Shown here: one piece after another, positions 7,203 through 14,691 of the stretch
Layout: every line of letters begins with the position of its first letter
Position numbering within the stretch: position 1 is the first letter of the stretch
NCBI GenBank assembly: GCA_023411645.1
Contig: JAEYON010000004.1
Location: 1-14,691, forward strand
Length of the DNA stretch: 14,691 nt
Source: Bacillota bacterium
GTDB taxonomy: Bacteria; Bacillota; Clostridia; Acetivibrionales; DTU013
Reading direction: 5' to 3'
Position numbers and translations under genes: made by a program
Notes under the pieces: model-generated
Databases searched by the model: none
What the model saw: only the letters and a program-made list of their open reading frames with translations
What the model was told of the DNA's origin: nothing

Positions 7203-10200
7203 TTACCTGATGGTGACCTGATCTTTTTTGGTAAAACCGGATATTGCATTGTCTGTGTGGCGAATGGCTGCATTATCTGCGGTAAACGACCCTTCGGTGA
7301 CAGCCATCGCTTCATAAACGATAGTCTTTACAGGTTTACCCTTTACATAATAGTATCCAAACACTACCTTCTGACCGGTCACTTCGTCCGGCCAGGAAAT
7401 GTTATCATTGTGGAAATCGGAATGAATAAACCTGAAGCCGGCAGGTAATATATCTGTGATCTGGTAATAACCGTCCGGTGCTGTAGCACCAAATACAGGT
7501 GTGATCGTTACTCTTACCTTATCAGAGCGGTTGAAGTCGGTTGTAGTTTTATTGCCGAGTGCGTAGGAGCGTAAAATGGACACCTGACTGCCGTCTGTAT
7601 TGCGGATCTGACTGACAGGAGCCACATAGGAGGCTGCAACCTGCACTTTTCCCTGTATATTGCTGAATTTGAGGGAGGCAAGCAGCTCCGGCGTCAGATC
7701 AAGTCTGAAGGTCCCGCCCTTCTGTAATTCCACCTGCTTTTTCACTCCATTCAGCTCATAGCTGAAGCTGTTGTTCAGACTGGCCTGCTTGATGTAATTC
7801 GATACAAAGATCATGCTTTCCAGGTTGACCAGAAGCTCAGAGGTGGAATTCGATTTGATATATTTGAAGAGCTTAAGCTTTTCCGGTTGATTCGTCTTAA
7901 GTGCGATCAGTGAGCAAAGAGCGGTGGCGTCAATGCTCTCATCTCTTGTACCGGTCTCAAGCCAGGCAAGGGTATCGGTGATTGTTCCTGATTTTTTCAA
8001 AGCTTCGCTATATATGTCCTTTGCGCCTTGAAAATCGCCTATTTCGGCCAGCGCTACGCCAAGTACCAGCCTGAGCTCAGGAGCCAGTTCCTGTGATGCA
8101 AGAGCGGCACGGATATCAAGCAATACCGGTTCGTTCAAAGCTGCAAGCCCCCAATAGCTATAGGCAGCATCCTCAGGCATGGTGTCTTCATTTTCAAGAA
8201 TGCTTCTGAAGTATGCCGCAAGAGAGTCTGTGTCAATACCTTCTGCAGCAAGAGCCGCCATTTTTGCGGATAGCACGGGGTTGCTGCTGTCATAAGTAAG
8301 CAACGCGAGTCCGCCGTCGTCGGTTTGATATTGGCGCAGATCAAATTCTTCATCCATATACGGCTCTTCATTGAAATAGTTGAGCAAAAGCTTTCCTGCC
8401 AACTGACGGGCCAGTTTCTGATCCAGCCTCTGACCCCAGCTCCAGTACAGCGAATGCAGCTCATTGTATAGCGCTGCCGAGTCTTCGCCGTAAAACACCA
8501 GTGAAGTCAGGCCTTTAGACAAATTTTCTATGGTTGTGCCTTCGGTAAGGCTTATATAATCTATCACAGAGGTCTCTAACAGACTGTCCGAAACCCTAAA
8601 GGGACGTTCCATGGCATCCTTCATATTACCGCTGGAGGCTTCCACCTTTAAGGTGTAGCTGCCTGCGGAAAGGGATCCCACGGGCAGTTGAACAGGTGTG
8701 TGTGCTAAACCTGATGCTGTAAATGATTTGGATGCTCCTCCGGTTTGCGTAACGGTGATTTTATAGTCAACGGAAGCGTTTTCCGCGAGCTCTGTTCCGT
8801 AGGCTCTCATCAATATAGATGGATTATCTCCCGTTATAAAGTTCTTATTGAATATTGTATCGACAAAGAACGGCAGCTTCGAGGAAATGTTCAGCTTTCC
8901 GCTCCCGGCAAACAGATCTTCTGTTACAGCCTGATAAGTAATCCTCCATGAAGTCAGGTTGTCGGGCAGCTTGAAGCTCGCTTCCGCTTTTCCGTCACTT
9001 CCGGCGGTAACAGTAGTGAATAGTGCGCTATCTTTGAAGTTCGCTCTGACATAGGCATCGCCGCCTTCTCCCATCTCCGCCATCGGCGGACCCATTGTAG
9101 AGAGAGGTGAAGAATAGGAGAAATACTCCGTCAGGATGCCTGATGAGATACCGGCTCCGTAAATAGATGACAACAGATCGACTGACTGATTGTACATGGC
9201 AAAGTAAGCCTCATCCACAACACTGATGTTCATTTGTGCAGCATGTGGCTTTCCTTCGGCGTCTTTTATCTCAAATGCAAGGTTGACAGTCTCACCGGGC
9301 TTATAGAACTCTTTATCCTGCTTTATACTGACCTCGAGATTTTTCTCTGTTTGATCATACCTATATTCCAGGATACCGGCATCGTACATGTTTGCTCCGT
9401 CAAAGAACACGGCCTTGATATATATATTTGGGATGAAGTTCTCCTCAAAGTTGAAATTATACACAGAATCCGGGGACAGCTTGTAGTCCATTACTCCGTT
9501 TTGCAGACGCAAGAACAGGAATCTGCCGTTTCCGCTGTTGACGATGGACTCTCCCTTGTATTTAACTTCAACAGATACGGGTGCGCCGAGCTTGCGAGTA
9601 CGATCAGGATCCTTTGAGGTCAGTGAGTAAAGGCTGGTGTCATAGGGGTCATAATAATCCCAGTTATAGATGTATTCCGTCTCGTCAATAGCACGGCCCT
9701 GGGAGTCTTCACCGGTGATGCGTACAAAGTAGTTTTTGTTCTTTTCGGTGGTGAACTCGAGCTCATATTTGCCGTTCACAGTATTGAAGGCGTACTGGTT
9801 AATCAGATTATTCACTTCGTTATATTCATAGGTGTTCCTTCTTACCTTGTTAATATAGTCGTAATATTCTCCTGTGATGATCTGTTCGTAATATCTTTCA
9901 TAAAGCTCAACCCGTACAGGCATATCAACGGAGGCGCCTTTGTATGCTTCCTCCATATAATAGTAGCTTGGGGAATTGCTATCGAGCTTAGATAAATCAA
10001 TTCTGTTAGTTTCAAAGCTCAATGTTGCTTTGTTTCCTTCGATTTCCGAATCCATGGAAATCATCGTATCCTTAGGGAAAACTGTAACATAGTCGGTTGC
10101 CCGGATCTCTTGCTCCTCCGCTTCACGGTTGTTGATGTTCAGATAGAGAGAAACCGGTCTCCAGCCTGGGCTTATGTTTGAGGAGGGCTGTACAGATAAT

Positions 10201-12155
10201 CTGGAGGCGCCTGTATTATCGCTGATCAGCACTCCGTTTTTATTGTCGCTTGCTCCTATGGAATAAAAGTAATCAAGTTCGACACCTGATACCGGGGTGC
10301 CCTCAAAGAAGGAGGTTAAGAAGTTGAAATTGACTTTATCCCATGCGTACATATAATTTTTGTCTTTTGTGACCTCAATCTTATATACAGGTTTTGTGTA
10401 TTCTATTATCTGCAGGTAGCGGGTTTGCATTATCTGGTCGCCTATGCGCAGCCGCACCTCATATGAGCCCGGGTTATAGTTGGATATTGCCAGTGTGCCG
10501 GTATAGGTGCCATTGGGTAAAATCTCAATATTCTGTGATGTCAGTACCGAGGGCTCCGAATCACCGGACGAATAATAGTTGTACCTTATCAATTCCAATA
10601 CGGCATCCTTCTCGACGTCTTTTCCGTCACGTGGTTTGAAAATGCCCCAGATGTTGACTTTATCAGTTGGAAGGAATACATCCTTATCCAGATAGATATA
10701 GGACCAGTAATGATCTGCAATATCCGTACCGTCGTAATAACTGTAGTACGGCTGGTATGAATAATTCGCAAGCTCTGCAATATATACCGGACCCGATGTC
10801 GGAGTGATAAGGAAGAATGTAGAGGAGTCCCTGGAGTTGGGTACATCAAGAACGGCCAATCCATTCCGGTCCGATTTAACCGATTTTCCGCCGTCAAGCT
10901 TGAACTCTGCGCCGGACAACGGTTCACCGGTGGCGGAATCATTCAGCCAGGCCATTGTTTCAGAGGTTGTCTTCATGATATATACCGACGCGGGATGAAC
11001 CTGAACCTGGGTATAGTACTTTACTCCGTCAACCTGCGCTACTATCAGGTAATAGCCATTGGGAAGAGCAGACGGGAGTACAAGGAAATTGCTGTGCCAG
11101 TAGCTTTGTACAAACTTGGCCACTCTACCGGTGAGCGTTGCTGTTTTTTGAAGCTTTGTCTCATCGTATCTGACTTTTGTTCTATCGCGCAGATACCACG
11201 TGGACGAAAGCATGGAGGTATCTTTCAGATCCTTCAGGAAGCTGTTCGCGTCCGGGTAGCTGTATATCTCTAGAGGAACCTCGGCATCCGTCATTTCGTC
11301 CTGCGCATAAATCTCAAAGGCCGGAGCGGTCTGAGGATTAAAGCTGTAAAAGTTATTTGAGAATTCAAAATAAATGCGGTTGGTTTGGGTTTCCGGCAAG
11401 ACGGTCTGGAAGCTGAAGGAATAGTCTTCTTTAAGGGGATCCTCACTGTCTTTGACGGCAATGCCCTTTTTAATAGTGACTGTATAGATTGTGCTTTCCT
11501 CCAGACCTTCCGGTACAAAGACAACAGTTTTACCGTGCCACTCAAAACGGCCTTTCACAGCGGGAGATATTTCAAAATAGTTTTCAACGTCCTGAACATT
11601 TTCATGGCTGAAGGTGATTTCAATACCGGATGCCAACGGCACATTCACGCCTTGATTGCGGGGCAGGGTGCGTACGACATTGAATGCTTTTTTCGTCTGG
11701 AACGCCCAGGAATGCTTTTCGCCCGTGTTGTTATCGCTTAAAATAAAGTTATAAACGCTGTCGCTTTGCAGCGGCTTTTCAAACTCCATGCTGTATTCCT
11801 TCGCAGAAACCTTTGTCAGCTTGAATTTCTGTTTTGGCTTGATACTCAGAGATTCCTCAAGCTGCTTTTCGTTCGGCGTTTTGCTGAATACAAGCTTGAA
11901 TGCCGAAGTCAGGCTCACACCCAGACTGTCAGCGTCGACCGCTGATATCTTCACATCTGTATCCAGAAAGCTCACAGTTCCCTCTTGCGTGGTGACTGGA
12001 TCCGTATTGGCAGATGTTGGCTCTGTGTCTTTATCACTGTCTCCGAAAACGCCCAGCAGTGCGGCGGCGCCAAAACCGACAGCCAGTACGAGAACAGATA
12101 TTATTGTGATTAAAACGGGTTTTTTTCTTAAAAATCCTAACAATTTATTTCTCAT
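7203..12155 (-). CDS. Alpha-2-macroglobulin family surface protein lacking the thioester motif
   Basis: Very large (1650-residue) exported protein. One transmembrane helix (about 12-33) with no lipobox is followed by a Thr/Asp-rich linker, two Ig-like SbsA/Big_5-type domains ending in SWAFQTK and FSFQT, then macroglobulin domains with an MG2-type YLDKDVFLPTDKVNIWG. Further on come the bait-region-domain mark SVVDEA (978-983), a Met/Pro/Gly-rich linker, and the A2M core NFKDSALF...LPDNLTSWRI (1039-1072). The alpha-helical thioester-type domain follows (about 1195-1440, with QTDDGG), then C-terminal beta domains with ILPAGFRF. Where thioester members read GCxEQ, this protein reads WGQRLDQ (1240-1246): no Cys, so no thioester. 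Bacterial A2M proteins are thought to trap proteases or guard the envelope. The start is ATG 12155 (GAGG 6 bases before it); an in-frame GTG at 12167 overlaps that site. First gene of a likely operon with the Memo-like gene. Confidence 0.9.
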   Translation of the reverse strand: MRNKLLGFLRKKPVLITIISVLVLAVGFGAAALLGVFGDSDKDTEPTSANTDPVTTQEGTVSFLDTDVKISAVDADSLGVSLTSAFKLVFSKTPNEKQLEESLSIKPKQKFKLTKVSAKEYSMEFEKPLQSDSVYNFILSDNNTGEKHSWAFQTKKAFNVVRTLPRNQGVNVPLASGIEITFSHENVQDVENYFEISPAVKGRFEWHGKTVVFVPEGLEESTIYTVTIKKGIAVKDSEDPLKEDYSFSFQTVLPETQTNRIYFEFSNNFYSFNPQTAPAFEIYAQDEMTDAEVPLEIYSYPDANSFLKDLKDTSMLSSTWYLRDRTKVRYDETKLQKTATLTGRVAKFVQSYWHSNFLVLPSALPNGYYLIVAQVDGVKYYTQVQVHPASVYIMKTTSETMAWLNDSATGEPLSGAEFKLDGGKSVKSDRNGLAVLDVPNSRDSSTFFLITPTSGPVYIAELANYSYQPYYSYYDGTDIADHYWSYIYLDKDVFLPTDKVNIWGIFKPRDGKDVEKDAVLELIRYNYYSSGDSEPSVLTSQNIEILPNGTYTGTLAISNYNPGSYEVRLRIGDQIMQTRYLQIIEYTKPVYKIEVTKDKNYMYAWDKVNFNFLTSFFEGTPVSGVELDYFYSIGASDNKNGVLISDNTGASRLSVQPSSNISPGWRPVSLYLNINNREAEEQEIRATDYVTVFPKDTMISMDSEIEGNKATLSFETNRIDLSKLDSNSPSYYYMEEAYKGASVDMPVRVELYERYYEQIITGEYYDYINKVRRNTYEYNEVNNLINQYAFNTVNGKYELEFTTEKNKNYFVRITGEDSQGRAIDETEYIYNWDYYDPYDTSLYSLTSKDPDRTRKLGAPVSVEVKYKGESIVNSGNGRFLFLRLQNGVMDYKLSPDSVYNFNFEENFIPNIYIKAVFFDGANMYDAGILEYRYDQTEKNLEVSIKQDKEFYKPGETVNLAFEIKDAEGKPHAAQMNISVVDEAYFAMYNQSVDLLSSIYGAGISSGILTEYFSYSSPLSTMGPPMAEMGEGGDAYVRANFKDSALFTTVTAGSDGKAEASFKLPDNLTSWRITYQAVTEDLFAGSGKLNISSKLPFFVDTIFNKNFITGDNPSILMRAYGTELAENASVDYKITVTQTGGASKSFTASGLAHTPVQLPVGSLSAGSYTLKVEASSGNMKDAMERPFRVSDSLLETSVIDYISLTEGTTIENLSKGLTSLVFYGEDSAALYNELHSLYWSWGQRLDQKLARQLAGKLLLNYFNEEPYMDEEFDLRQYQTDDGGLALLTYDSSNPVLSAKMAALAAEGIDTDSLAAYFRSILENEDTMPEDAAYSYWGLAALNEPVLLDIRAALASQELAPELRLVLGVALAEIGDFQGAKDIYSEALKKSGTITDTLAWLETGTRDESIDATALCSLIALKTNQPEKLKLFKYIKSNSTSELLVNLESMIFVSNYIKQASLNNSFSYELNGVKKQVELQKGGTFRLDLTPELLASLKFSNIQGKVQVAASYVAPVSQIRNTDGSQVSILRSYALGNKTTTDFNRSDKVRVTITPVFGATAPDGYYQITDILPAGFRFIHSDFHNDNISWPDEVTGQKVVFGYYYVKGKPVKTIVYEAMAVTEGSFTADNAAIRHTDNAISGFTKKDQVTIR

Positions 12156-12290
12156 ATCAAACCTCACATCCTTAACAGGAATCTAAAAATTACAATACCA
12201 GTATATTACCTATTGAGACGGAAACCAAACAGAATTTGTTGCATGAATAAAGCTGTAATTCATAAAAAAATCATACTAATGATGTTATTG

Positions 12291-12319
12291 TTGACGGTTG
12301 ATGCCTTGAATGTTAATAT
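12291..12319 (+). promoter_or_regulatory. Promoter of the disrupted ABC exporter locus
   Basis: TTGACG (12291-12296) is 17 bases before TAATAT (12314-12319). It lies in the 199-bp divergent gap (12156-12354) shared with the A2M gene. That gap also contains an inverted repeat ATGAAT/ATTCAT (12243-12248 and 12258-12263). I could not find a good minus-strand promoter for the A2M gene in it; a TGG-TATTGT extended -10 near 12200 is the best candidate but is weak. Confidence 0.6.
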
Positions 12320-12354
12320 TATGTAAATGTTTACTAAAAGGTAGAAAGGAACGT

Positions 12355-12786
12355 ATGGGGAAGTTTGCTGAGGTAATGAAGATCGCATTCAAACAGCTGT
12401 TTCATTATAAATGGACATTTGCCATGTCGATAATCACGCAGCCTTTCCTTCTGATCCTGAATCTCATATTATTCAAGAGTATATACGCATTTAACGGAGC
12501 CAGTGAAATAAAGGGCTATAGCCTGGAGCAAATGGTATGGTATTTCCAGTCGTATATGGTCGTTATGGCCTTTGTCTGGAACAGTTTAGCCAATAGTATC
12601 TCACGTGACATCATTACAGGGGATCTTGCAATACATCTGCTCAGACCATATCCGTTCTTTCGGTTCAGCTTGGCTGCTTCCACTGCATCAAGGATGGTTG
12701 CCCAGATCATGGACTTTTTGCCGGGAATGGTCATTTACAGTCTTATCCTGTTTCCAAGCTTTCTTACACCAACAAGGGAACTATAG
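12355..12786 (+). pseudogene. ABC-2 type transporter permease, N-terminal half only
   Basis: The 143-residue product matches the first half of daunorubicin-type ABC-2 permeases (COG4587-like, normally about 260 residues with six membrane helices). Visible are the amphipathic start FAEVMKIAFKQLFHYKWTF, a first helix (about 22-42), a GYSLEQMVWYFQSYMVVM helix pair, the cytoplasmic family mark ISRDIITGDLAIHLLRPYPF, and a third or fourth helix near 118-136. The frame then ends abruptly at LTPTREL. The following DNA codes in another frame for an ATPase tail, so the permease is truncated by a rearrangement rather than naturally short. The start ATG 12355 is supported by AAAGGA about five bases upstream; an in-frame ATG at 12310 lies inside the promoter. 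A good promoter survives, so the remnant may still be transcribed, but it is unlikely to form a working exporter. Confidence 0.75.
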
Positions 12787-13055
12787 TATATGATGATTCC
12801 ATTGATAAGCTTCATACATTTTTTGCAGATAAGAAGGTTATTGAACTAAAGTTTTCAAAGGAAGTTACTCCAGACGATATACAGGGACTTGAAGCCACCC
12901 TGTTCGACCCGTTTACCGCCACGGTTGTGATTGATGCGGCAAAAAGCAATGTCAAGGATGAGATTTCCAAACTGCTTGGTATTCTGCCTGTTCAGGACAT
13001 TAATATCAACAGCATCAGCATCGAGGAGGTCATCAGGCAAATCTATGAAACATAG
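12771..13055 (+). pseudogene. ABC transporter ATP-binding protein, C-terminal remnant
   Basis: Starting at 12771, a frame different from the permease reads 94 codons to a TAG at 13053-13055. It opens with NKGTIVYDDSIDKLHTFF, the strand after the H-loop region of ABC ATPases where members read 'NKGkivydGsl..L'. It ends with ISIEEVIRQIYET, the typical C-terminus of COG4586-type ATPases that pair with ABC-2 permeases. The Walker A, signature, Walker B and H-loop parts are all absent, and no in-frame ATG exists, so it is not an independent gene. It lies directly against the truncated permease, consistent with a deletion that removed the intervening transporter genes or most of them. The assignment rests on pattern recognition of the two ends. 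Confidence 0.65.
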
Positions 13056-13097
13056 AAAACCAATAATTTATGACAGAGACGAAGTCTAATAAATCTG

Positions 13098-13106
13098 TGT
13101 TATAAT
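13098..13106 (+). promoter_or_regulatory. Candidate extended -10 promoter for the CCA-adding enzyme gene
   Basis: TGT plus a perfect TATAAT (13101-13106) lies about 100 bases before the start codon, with no good -35 at normal distance. An alternative is TTCAAC (13152-13157), 18 bases, TAATAT (13176-13181), which would give a leader of only about 20 bases. The 13056-13208 gap otherwise shows only AT-rich sequence. Confidence 0.4.
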
Positions 13107-13208
13107 TTCAAATAGCTTTTCGTTCTCCATGAATTTTCCTTTCAAAAACAGTTCAACATAAAATATATGTTAAAATAATATATATTGCTGTATTGTGGAG
13201 AGGATAAT

Positions 13209-14558
13209 ATGGGAGTTGCTGTACATCCGCCAAAGAGTGTTTCTGCCATTTTAAGCAAATTGAAGGAGCACGGCTATGAAGCCTATGCTGTGGGCGGCTG
13301 TGTGCGTGATTCTGTTATGGGCGTGGCGCCGAAGGACTGGGATATTGCCTCCAATGCGCTGCCGTCTGTCATAAAGGAACTGTTTCCTAGAACCGCCGAT
13401 ACTGGACTAAGACATGGAACGGTAACTGTGCTGCTGGAGGAGGAGGCTTTTGAAGTCACTACCTTTCGAATCGACGGAGAATACGGCGACAGCAGGCATC
13501 CGGAGCAGGTCGAATTCACCGGCTTGATTGAGGAGGACCTTCGCCGGAGGGACTTTACAATCAATGCAATGGCCTGGAATGAGGAGAGAGGACTTATCGA
13601 CCCCTTTGGCGGAATGAAGGATATCGCAGCCGGCTGCATCAGGTGCGTAGGAGATCCGACTGAGAGATTCCGCGAGGACGCACTTAGGATGCTGAGGGCA
13701 GTCAGGTTTGCAGCCAGACTTGGCTTTCAGATTGATCAAACTGCAATAAGAGGAATAGCAAAAGATAGTGACCTGATCTTTAATATCAGCGGCGAGAGGA
13801 TACGTGAGGAACTGACGGGGATACTGACAGCGGAACACCCGATGAAATTTCTTCTTCTGAGGGATACCGGTCTGCTCAGCAAGATCCTGCCTGAGGTAGA
13901 AGCCTGCTTCAACACGTTGCAGAATAACCCCCATCATATATATAATGTCGGCGAGCACAGTATACGTGCGGTTGCCGCCATTGAAAACGACAGGAGCCTG
14001 AGGTGGGCAATGCTTCTGCATGATACCGGAAAGGCTGTGACTCGAACCACCGACGAAAAAGGGGTGGATCATTTTTACGGTCATGCGGCAAGAAGCGTGG
14101 AAATAGCAGAGAATATCCTCCGCAGGCTGAGATTTGACGGCAGGAGTCTGGACAGGATTCTGCGGCTAATCCGGTATCATGATCGGGAAATTGTTCCACA
14201 GCCGACTGCTGTCGCAAGGGCGGTCAATCAGATCGGAGAGGGTATTTTTCCTGACCTTCTGAAGGTGAAGCGAGCTGATAGTTCTGCTCAGAACCCGGCA
14301 GATCTGAAAAAACGAATTGTAGAAGTAGACCGGATCGAAGAGATTTATATTGGGTTGCTGGAGCGGGAGCATTGCCTGAAGCTGAAGGATCTGGCTGTCA
14401 ACGGGGAGGATCTGATCAGAATAGGTTTTAAAAGAGGCCCGGAAATAGGTAAAGTCCTTAAGGCTCTGTTTGACAGGGTGCTAGCCGATCCGGAGCTGAA
14501 CGACAGGGAAATACTCAAGGGTATGGCAATAAAAATGCTGGAACACGGAGCTGAATAA
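13209..14558 (+). CDS. cca: CCA tRNA nucleotidyltransferase (class II) with HD domain
   Basis: 449-residue enzyme that builds or repairs the 3'-CCA end of tRNAs from CTP and ATP without a template. The N-terminal nucleotidyltransferase head shows GGCVRDSVMG (29-38) and the metal-binding DWD (Asp43, Asp45). It is followed by RRDFTINAMAW (113-123), the EDALRMLRAVRFAARLGF segment (156-173) and ERIREEL (196-202), which form the nucleotide-binding and neck region. A C-terminal HD-type segment follows, with HHIYNVGEH (242-250), His271-Asp272 in LLHDTGK, and GHAARS, as in many Firmicutes and E. coli-like enzymes. Whether it adds the full CCA or acts as a partner enzyme cannot be told here. Start ATG 13209 follows GGAGAGG (13197-13203); an in-frame TTG at 13185 lies upstream of that site. 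It appears to be a single gene. Confidence 0.93.
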   Translation: MGVAVHPPKSVSAILSKLKEHGYEAYAVGGCVRDSVMGVAPKDWDIASNALPSVIKELFPRTADTGLRHGTVTVLLEEEAFEVTTFRIDGEYGDSRHPEQVEFTGLIEEDLRRRDFTINAMAWNEERGLIDPFGGMKDIAAGCIRCVGDPTERFREDALRMLRAVRFAARLGFQIDQTAIRGIAKDSDLIFNISGERIREELTGILTAEHPMKFLLLRDTGLLSKILPEVEACFNTLQNNPHHIYNVGEHSIRAVAAIENDRSLRWAMLLHDTGKAVTRTTDEKGVDHFYGHAARSVEIAENILRRLRFDGRSLDRILRLIRYHDREIVPQPTAVARAVNQIGEGIFPDLLKVKRADSSAQNPADLKKRIVEVDRIEEIYIGLLEREHCLKLKDLAVNGEDLIRIGFKRGPEIGKVLKALFDRVLADPELNDREILKGMAIKMLEHGAE

Positions 14559-14584
14559 TACGGGAGTTATTACCTGAATTTATG

Positions 14585-14630
14585 ACCAGGGAATATGACT
14601 GGTTGACAATATTAAATCAAATGGTAAAAT
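14585..14630 (+). promoter_or_regulatory. Strong promoter with flanking inverted repeat, driving an off-window gene
   Basis: A consensus TTGACA (14603-14608), 16-base spacer and extended TGG-TAAAAT (-10 at 14625-14630) lie 45 bases after the cca stop codon. ACCAG (14585-14589) and CTGGT (14599-14603) form an inverted repeat that touches the -35 box, a possible operator. No ORF of useful length begins between here and the window end at 14691, so the target lies beyond it. I see no clear terminator for cca. Confidence 0.6.
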
Positions 14631-14691
14631 CAATGAAAGATACAGTATGTTTGAAATAGTGTAAAGCAGCATATGAATGTAGCAAAAAGCA

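Noticed and set aside
8135..8464. 109-residue minus-strand ORF inside the A2M gene
   Set aside because: Same strand but shifted frame within the intact A2M reading frame; composition is that of a frame shadow, rich in Cys, Trp and Arg.
10690..10770. Tyr-rich stretch of the A2M protein as a possible repeat or bait region
   Set aside because: It falls within the MG2-type domain before the conserved macroglobulin strands, is not periodic, and is not where bait regions lie.
12605..12793. 62-residue ORF across the ABC junction
   Set aside because: It is a third frame, neither that of the permease nor of the ATPase remnant, with no family features.
13061..13208. Possible riboswitch or T-box leader before cca
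   Set aside because: Only short AT-rich inverted repeats are present; no conserved T-box or riboswitch core could be recognised.
13407..14084. 225-residue minus-strand ORF opposite cca
   Set aside because: It lies wholly antisense to a well-conserved gene, has no recognisable domain or ribosome binding site, and looks like a shadow frame.

Overview
The window looks like chromosomal DNA from a Gram-positive anaerobe, most likely a member of Clostridia (Bacillota). The evidence is moderate GC with AT-rich intergenic gaps, strong GGAGG-type ribosome binding sites, some TTG and GTG codons at starts, envelope proteins anchored by one N-terminal helix, and a GH130 phosphorylase resembling the Thermotoga/Clostridia type. 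The genus cannot be fixed from the sequence alone. I see no tRNA, rRNA, CRISPR array, insertion sequence or phage gene.

Layout. 1-480 (+): 3' part of a DNA-deoxyinosine (hypoxanthine) glycosylase gene, cut by the window edge. 616-1155 (+): small anchored coiled-coil/SH3b protein, ending at a bidirectional terminator shared with the convergent gene at 1255-2265 (-), a GH130 mannoside phosphorylase. 2502-3125 (+): membrane-anchored YdcF/DUF218 protein behind a promoter and a terminator-like hairpin. 3296-4600 (+): membrane-anchored HtrA/DegP-type serine protease with a PDZ domain. Two tandem hairpins separate it from the convergent minus-strand block. That block, in transcription order, is a 1650-residue alpha-2-macroglobulin (A2M) family protein (12155-7203), a membrane-anchored Memo-like protein (7177-6134) 25 bp downstream, and a MurA homologue (5999-4701) with its own promoter. 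12355-13055 (+): a wrecked ABC-2 exporter locus, the N-terminal half of a permease joined out of frame to the C-terminal end of an ATPase. 13209-14558 (+): CCA tRNA nucleotidyltransferase. A strong promoter near the right edge drives something outside the window.

How the genes fit together. Much of the window concerns the cell envelope: an HtrA protease, a YdcF-like protein, an SH3b protein, an A2M-like surface protein, and a MurA homologue for peptidoglycan precursor synthesis. The three points most worth following are these. (1) The MurA homologue has Asp where the fosfomycin-target Cys normally sits. (2) The A2M protein lacks the thioester Cys-x-x/Glu-Gln motif and is coupled to an extracellular Memo-like protein, with the murA-type gene next on the same strand. 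(3) The ABC transporter locus carries an apparent deletion junction. Gene identities rest on my recognition of family motifs; no search was run.
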